The notes beneath the pieces were generated by a model, which did not search any database, had not been told where the DNA came from, and was given only the letters and a program-made list of their open reading frames with translations. Of a stretch of DNA of 64,000 nucleotides, positions 57,971-64,000 are shown one piece after another; within the stretch, counting starts at the first letter, position 1; every line of letters starts with the position of its first letter. Source of the DNA: Onthophagus taurus (lineage: Eukaryota > Arthropoda > Insecta > Coleoptera > Scarabaeidae); assembly GCF_036711975.1 (NCBI RefSeq), contig NC_091967.1:8246001-8310000 (forward strand), read 5' to 3'. A program made the translations under genes and the position numbers.

Positions 57971-59078
57971 CGTTAACTTTTCGAAATTTGGAAGTACCAT
58001 AACTTCATTTTTTTAAATGGTACCCCCTATATTTTATTACTTAGTCGTCTTCGACGTTTCATTTTACATCTTTTATATCCCATATGTCCTATACTTACCA
58101 TTAATAGTTTGGGAGATAATTAAGGTTTTTTGAAAATGCACACATAAACATTCTGGTATAACCGGAAATGCTATGAATCTGAAAATATTTTACTCGAAGA
58201 GAACGCAATTGATTATACTTAAAATATAAATAAAGTTTAAACTATACAGGTCATAGAGGTATATAGGTATATAGAGTACTAAATGAAGTGGGAGTTTGAA
58301 AATTGGCGGGCTTATGATGTTTGATGTGAGCTTTTTATTTAAAATATTTTCAGGTTCCGGGTACTTGTGATTGCACCGGAAGTGGTGACAGTTTTCATGC
58401 TTTTTATAGACAACATTTCAATTAAAATTATACATATTAAAATTGAGGTTATATCTTTCCATTTTTGAATTATTTTCTGTTTTCTTCGTGCAATATGATT
58501 AAAATATAAATTATCTTAAGTTGTTTTACTTCGGTAATTTATTTATTGAATATTTTGAGTCAAAACTTGTTCCCATCAGTATTTTTAGTCAGCTTCTTTG
58601 TTCGATATCCACTGCTATCTCTCCATAATATAGACGTGGTATCCAAAAATTTAGCAACAATCAAGAATTATCGGGAAAGGACATCAAAAACATTATACAC
58701 CATGAAATCAACCCAACCCTATCTCAACCCAACCCAACCCAACTGAACGGAACCATACCCAACCCAACTAACATAAAGATAAAATTAATACAAACTGAAA
58801 TCTTCTAATTATATACTGTATATCTATAAACAAGGCTGAAATTAAGATTTTAATTATTTAAAATGCAATATTTTAAATAATGAAACTAGATACATAATTT
58901 GAATAATTTAAGTTGGTATTAAAATTATTTTTTGACAGATTAAATGTCATTAATTTTGTCAATAAAAAAAAATTAATATAAAAACATTTATTTACTAAAA
59001 TATCAGCATTCAGGTACAAATTTTGCTTTCAATTTTGATATACATATTAATAATAAGCTTAAAAATTAATTTATTATA
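57971..59078. other. intergenic, repeat-like
   Basis: AT-rich. A short run of CCCAA-type pentamers occurs at 58690-58765. No gene seen; the end probably includes the 3' untranslated region of the minus-strand sugar transporter. Confidence 0.4.
58690..58765. repeat. short degenerate CCCAA/AACCC run
   Basis: About ten AACCC-related pentamers interrupted by other bases. This differs from the TTAGG or TCAGG insect telomere repeats, so it is listed only as a simple repeat. Confidence 0.6.
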
Positions 59079-61781
59079 TTATAAAGCAGTATTTACATTT
59101 CCATTAGTATTTCTAATAAAATGGTTGGAATTTTGAGGATATGGCAAACCCTTTAAAATAAATTGAATTTCCTCTAACGTTTTTCCATTCGTTTCAGGTA
59201 CATAAAATAATACAAAAGCCGCTGTTAAAATACACGAAGCGGCAAATAAATAAAATGGAACGTATATTCCAAATTGAATTAACTCTTGATAAATCAAAAG
59301 GGAAATTGTAGCGAAAATAACATACATCGCATCAGAAATCGTCATACCCATAGCTTTTACCGAAGTTGGAAATAATTCTCCCGTCATTACAATCGGAACC
59401 AATCCCAAACCGCATTTAAAGGCGAACGCATATAAAAGTACTGCTAACACTGGAACCCAAGACATATATTCAATGTTCTCGTAGTTTTCGGATTTAAAGT
59501 AAAAATATGTTGCTAAAATTGTTAAAGATATTCCGGTTAATAAACTTGAAAAAACTAATAATATTTTGCGACCGAATTTATCAACAACGCAAATTGCAAC
59601 TAATGCCGAAATTAACATAACTAAAGAAAAAACGATTCCTGAATATTTTGAGGATAAAATTCCTTCTGCATCTTCTAAAATAGTATGTAAATTCATTAAC
59701 ATTACACTAATACTGCTAAAGTGTTGTACAGCATTTAAAACTGTCATAATTGTTAAAGCTTTTCGATTTCCTTTATCGATTAATAAATCAATAGGTCTTC
59801 CACGTTCTTTTTCCTGCCGCTCAACAGCAATTGACATTTCATCAAGTTCTTCAGAAACATTTTCTTTGCCACCTCTTAAAAATCTTAAAGCTTTTTTACT
59901 TTTCTCTGGTTGTTTTTTCACTAAATAGTAATAAGGCGATTCGGGCATAAAAGAGAACGTAATTATTTGTGTAACAACAAAAGCAACACCAACAAAAGAT
60001 GATTGTTGAATCGTTAAAAATGGCCCAACACTGTACATAACCACAACTCCGATTAACATTGCAATAAAAATGAATCCGCATAAAAGCCCTCTGATGCTTT
60101 TTTCGGCGATTTCCGCTATGTACATTGGCCCGGCCACGAATTCCATATCACCCGTCATTCCGCAAAGAAATCTTGCTGCAATTATTACTTCGATTCTTGT
60201 AGCGAAAGCTATCATAAACCAGGAAATTAAATTTCCAACGGCTGAAATTAAAATTGACGATTTCCGACCGAATTTATCGACGATAAAGATCGTTGCTGGT
60301 AATCCTGCTAATCCACCAATCATGTAAATCAATTCAACCAAATTTTCGTTTGATTCTGAGATTAAACCAACCGGACTTTCTGGACTTCTTAAAATTGGCG
60401 CTATCGGCGATGACCAAGCGTAATGCATTCCATCAGCGATTGCTCCGGATGTTGCTGAAATAAATTTATTTTTTGTATAATAAAACGGATTAATACGGGG
60501 AAGAACGGGGATAAACATGCCAATTTTAATTTGATTAAAATTTGAAAATTAAAAAAGTTTATTAATAAAATGCTAAACGAAACAGTGTAGACCGCCATCT
60601 TGTGGAGATATCGCGAAATTTTATTAAAAGAAATCATTTTAATTTAATTGTAATAAATGATGTTTTTAGAAAAAATTGTTTTAATAAAAGTTTTGGATAA
60701 CTTAATTTTAAACAAAATTAGTTTGAAAACTTTTTTGATTCGATCAATAATTTGGAAGATAACCTCAATAAACGACCAAAAGTACCGCGGTATGCCGCCA
60801 TTTTGGCTCGAAATGTAATCGGGAAATTCAAACCTATGTCGTTCTGTTGATAAAATTACGCCAAATTTCCTTTCATTTTATTCTCGTGGTATTCTGAAGA
60901 GTCGAAAGCCCTTTTTACTGCTATTTTTGCAACTCCAAATACAACAAAACGGCATTATTACACGTGCACTTTTGTAAATAAGTGGTGACATGCACTGACA
61001 AGCTGTCAAACCGCCATAATTCAAAATGTTATTTCGAAATATTTTAAATTATTTGTAATAAATGACGTTATTCGGAAAAATTGTTTTAATAAAAGTTTTA
61101 GATAATTTAATTTTAAACAATTTTCGTATGTAAATTTTTTTAGATAACCTCAAAAAACGATTTTTTATACTAAATTTTATACCCGTATGGAGCACCATCT
61201 AGTGGAGATATCGTAAAACTATATTAAAAGAAATCATTTTAAATAACAATATTAATAAATCCGTTATATTGAGGTTTTATTGTAATACAAAATTAAAAAA
61301 ATCCTTGACTATTTGATTTCCTTGAAGCGAGAAAAAAACGTTTCTAAATTTAAATTTTGAATGGGACATAAGCAGTCGTATATAAATTAAATAAATCTCT
61401 CTGCGTTCGTATCTATTATTACTTAATCCCTTCATAGTCTGTTATTGTCCACGATTCTTTTTTTCTCGAAATGATAAACGACACCTCTCTAAAATACCAA
61501 ACTAAAAAAAAACCGTTTATTATTATTATTACTGTTTTAAAATCGTTCGTGTTCGGATAAAACCAAGATAAAAAGAAAAAAAAAGAACGGAAGAGTAAAA
61601 TCATTCAACCTTGATCGTCATGAATCATTTCAATTCAACCGTTTCAAAATGAAAGGTTCAAAGTTTTAATTAAAATTTTTACTTTTCCAACTTTAAGTTG
61701 AGTAAGAAAAAACTTACCGGCAATAACTGTAGTAACTTGAGCTAATTTAGCTCGAAAATTTTCTGATTTTACACTCAACAT
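59079..61781 (-). CDS. facilitated trehalose/sugar transporter, Tret1-like (MFS), 479 residues
   Basis: Two exons: 61718-61781 (MLSVKSENFRAKLAQVTTVIA) and 59079-60454. The joined sequence continues ATSGAIADGMHYAWSSPIAP. A frame open back to 60518 is intron read-through. The MFS sugar-porter signatures are present: DKFGRKSS after span 2, R-FLCG, PESPYYL, VDKFGRKI, and VPETNGKTLEEI near the end, followed by a 28-residue tail. It is a paralogue of the gene at 37710-39485: same intron position and phase, and the central loop (KALRFLRGGK against KALTFLRNNN, then ERQEKE) is recognisably alike. Substrate unknown. Confidence 0.9.
60590..61250. repeat. direct duplication in the sugar-transporter intron
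   Basis: Blocks GGAGATATCGYRAAA, then ATTAAAAGAAATCATTTTAA, then ATTGTTTTAATAAAAGTTTT, then GATAAYTTAATTTTAAACAA and ATAACCTCAA.AAACGA occur in both 60595-60780 and 61050-61245. The second set is permuted relative to the first, consistent with part of a tandem array. Confidence 0.6.
61249..61285. repeat. isolated end of the pogo-like MITE family
   Basis: CCGTTATATTGAGGTTTTAT followed by TGTAA resembles the right terminus of the element at 8069-8684. Confidence 0.45.
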
Positions 61782-63852
61782 AATTATCTTGTTCTTTTAA
61801 AACGATTCCTTAAATTCCTTTTTACACTAAGTGTAATACGTTGATGCACATCTCTAAACTGGAAAGACTGGATTTGCGATCTGAACTGAATCTTTACCAA
61901 AAATCGTAAAACTTATCTGTATTGAGATAACGACGCATGTACTGAAAGAAGAACGATAGCTTTATTTGAATGTTAATATTGTGAAATGTAACACTCGAAA
62001 TTATTCTTAATACGAATACAATGATAAGCAAATAGTTAGTGTTTAATTTATACTGTTTTGAGTGCAAATTTATTAAGGAAAATTACTGAATTCGTTTTTA
62101 TTAGTTTTATTCGTTTATTGCTGATTTACTTATTAAGAAAATGATTTGTATACATTTTTATTAATGATAACTGATTTTAATAAATGTCTTTATTATTTAT
62201 CTGTTAAGGTCACCAATTTCATTATTCCTTTTAATTTTCATTTATAATTCCCGCAGAAAACGAGATAGATCATAAAATTAATTTCCAATTTGTTTACTTA
62301 CCGTTTTATTTAAACCGAATTTATCTCAAAATTAAGTTACTTAATCATTTCCCAGGTTCACCTCTTAGTTACGTTTTCAGAACACAACTAGAACTTATCA
62401 CATGTATATTTTAAGAGTTTTATTTAAGTGTGTACACGAACTCAATTGAAAGTTATTAATAAATAGATCTTGGCAATGTTCCGTTTAATTGTTATCAATT
62501 AAGTTTTTCTTAATTTTTTTGTATTCGTAGTACAACAGAAAGTTTTACTTAATTGTTTTTGCAAGATTCATCTTTATTTAATTTTTAAATTAATCTTATT
62601 AGTTTATTGTTTTTTCACGGTTATAAATGTAGAATATTACGTAAAGCTTAATCAGAACGTTTGTGGCAAGGATCCTATTCAGCAACTTATTGTTAGTATC
62701 CATCTAAATAACTTTTAAAAGAAATTAAAGTTTTATACAAAAACTTTAAGGTAAGATAAAACCATCTATGCGAAGTTAGACCCTAATTAGATTTGATTTT
62801 AGATGAATAATATTTTAATCATAATAAGAAAACCGATTTCGATGAACAATATCTCATTTAATCACTTGGTTTTAATTAAATTGTTGCTTTAAGGGGGCGG
62901 TTCAAAGCGTCCATTTTTATATACGCCGGGAGAGGTTACGTAGATGTACATTCACGACTTAATGCTACATATTTATAAAAAAGTAAATACGTAGGCTTGA
63001 AGTACATATATTACTCTACGGAATGACATATTTAGTATTCTAAAATAATCATGACGCTGACAGAAATAAATTACGAAAGTTCGTCATAATAAGGGCTTAA
63101 TACAAATCGTTCTCTAGAAGAGATTAGGGACTTAAACGAGGTGGCAAATATGTCATCTAATGCTTATGTATCTTAGGAACAGATTCCGTATTCGTAAAAG
63201 TGCAATAGCTGTGTGATTATTTCATGAATGTGTTTTTTCTGAAGATATGCGATTTTGTCACAATTTTTAGTCATTACGAAAAGGTGTAAAATGGGTTGCC
63301 TAAAATCGACAAAACAGTACTAAGTAAACCTTTGGCAATTACTTTGTAGATGGCTTTAGGTACTAATTAAAAATTAAAAAAAAAAATAAATATAAAAAAT
63401 AATTAATTGCCAATAAAATGTTATAAAACGTATTATAAATTGATTACTAATCTTGAGTTGGTAATAACATTTGTTCATGGCCAATTTCTCTTTTAACTAC
63501 TGAGTAAATAAATATATATAACAAATAGAAGATTTGTAGGCAATTATGAATGAGTTGCTGATCACAGTCCTTCCGCCCTAATTTTTAGTGATTATATTAA
63601 CACTGAGAAAGTAAGAAATAACACAGCAAATTGTTATCAAGATATAAGAACATAAATAATCTAAAGTAAAGTAATAATAATTTGTAATAGACATAGATAA
63701 CAATAATACTATTTATTCACAAAAAAAAAACGGTTCTACATTATAAAAAATAATAAAAATCAATAACAACTTTAATTCTATTTTACAATAAAAAAACCAT
63801 CTTAGAATAACAATTTTTACAAAACTATTTCACAATAAAAAACCATCATATA
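61782..63852. other. upstream of the sugar transporter, then intergenic
   Basis: Promoter side of the minus-strand transporter followed by AT-rich DNA with no coding frame. A 33-bp segment at 62859-62891 is identical to 57539-57571. Confidence 0.4.
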
Positions 63853-64000
63853 CAGGGTGTTTCGGTGACTCGGGGAACAAATGTAACCACATATACTAGA
63901 GTGAAAATGATGACGATTCATGTAAAAAAAATTAGTAAAAGTCCTCAAATTGCAAAGATACAGGCCATCAAAGTTATGAAATTTTAACATATTTTTCTAA
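63853..64000 (+). mobile_element. left end of an ATACAGGGTGTTTC element, cut by the window edge
   Basis: Begins TATACAGGGTGTTTCGGTGA and runs to the end of the window. The terminus matches the family seen at 14368, 20013, 22360 and 51117. The other end is outside the window. Confidence 0.5.

Noticed and set aside
58690-58765. Possible interstitial telomere repeat
   Set aside because: Units are AACCC-like and irregular; insect telomeres use TTAGG or, in many beetles, TCAGG.
59566-60327. Plus-strand open frames opposite the sugar transporter
   Set aside because: Antisense shadows of a well-supported membrane protein gene.
60457-60518. ATG at 60518 as the start of the second sugar transporter
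   Set aside because: The 21 extra residues come from intron sequence just before a good acceptor. A separate first exon at 61718-61781 joins in phase and matches the paralogue's layout.
1-64000. CRISPR arrays, rRNA genes, operons and prokaryotic mobile elements
   Set aside because: Nothing in the window fits: genes are spliced animal genes and the repeats are eukaryotic transposons or tandem arrays without unique spacers.

Overview
The window is nuclear DNA of an insect, most likely a beetle. It is AT-rich, with short introns ending in T-rich tracts before AG, long introns packed with transposon debris, and only single-copy animal genes with clear insect orthologues. No bacterial, viral or organellar block is present. 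All coordinates of spliced genes below come from reading splice sites by eye and checking that the reading phase is conserved across every junction.

Layout. Positions 1-9.4 kb hold no recognisable host gene: a broken LINE reverse transcriptase, a broken piggyBac transposase, a pogo-like MITE with both ends, a perfect RFX X-box followed by an orphan splice donor, and one GC-rich patch. 9.4-13.2 kb (minus) is a 12-exon gene for an 838-residue BTB protein that I cannot name, with a large foldback repeat in one intron. 13.2-17.4 kb is repeat-rich. 17.45-30.6 kb (minus) is a Skeletor orthologue in 8 exons (signal peptide, two DM13 domains, DOMON, cupredoxin-like end). Its 6.7 kb first intron contains a Cys/His-rich intronless gene on the opposite strand, plus a small basic ORF. 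31-33.8 kb is duplicated and tandemly repeated DNA. 33.9-35.0 kb is a four-membrane-span clarin-like gene.

The second half is gene-dense. It holds a trehalose/sugar transporter (37.7-39.5 kb, +), BRCC36 (40.2-41.1 kb, +), two divergently transcribed SLC25A34/35-type mitochondrial carriers (41.2-42.3 kb, -; 43.3-44.4 kb, +), melted/VEPH1 (45.6-51.1 kb, +), mitofusin/Marf (52.4-56.7 kb, -) and a second sugar transporter of the same family (59.1-61.8 kb, -). The remainder to 64 kb has no gene I can support apart from an orphan C-terminal coding fragment at 57.9 kb.

The genes do not form one pathway, but there is a mitochondrial and metabolic flavour: two carriers, mitofusin, two sugar transporters, and melted, a membrane-bound modulator of insulin/TOR signalling. 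Mobile DNA explains most of the non-coding structure. It includes LINEs (one inserted by apparent twin priming with a 28-bp target duplication), piggyBac, a DDE_1 transposase remnant between TTAA-flanked ends, a hAT-like MITE with an 8-bp duplication nested in an older repeat, and several foldback elements.
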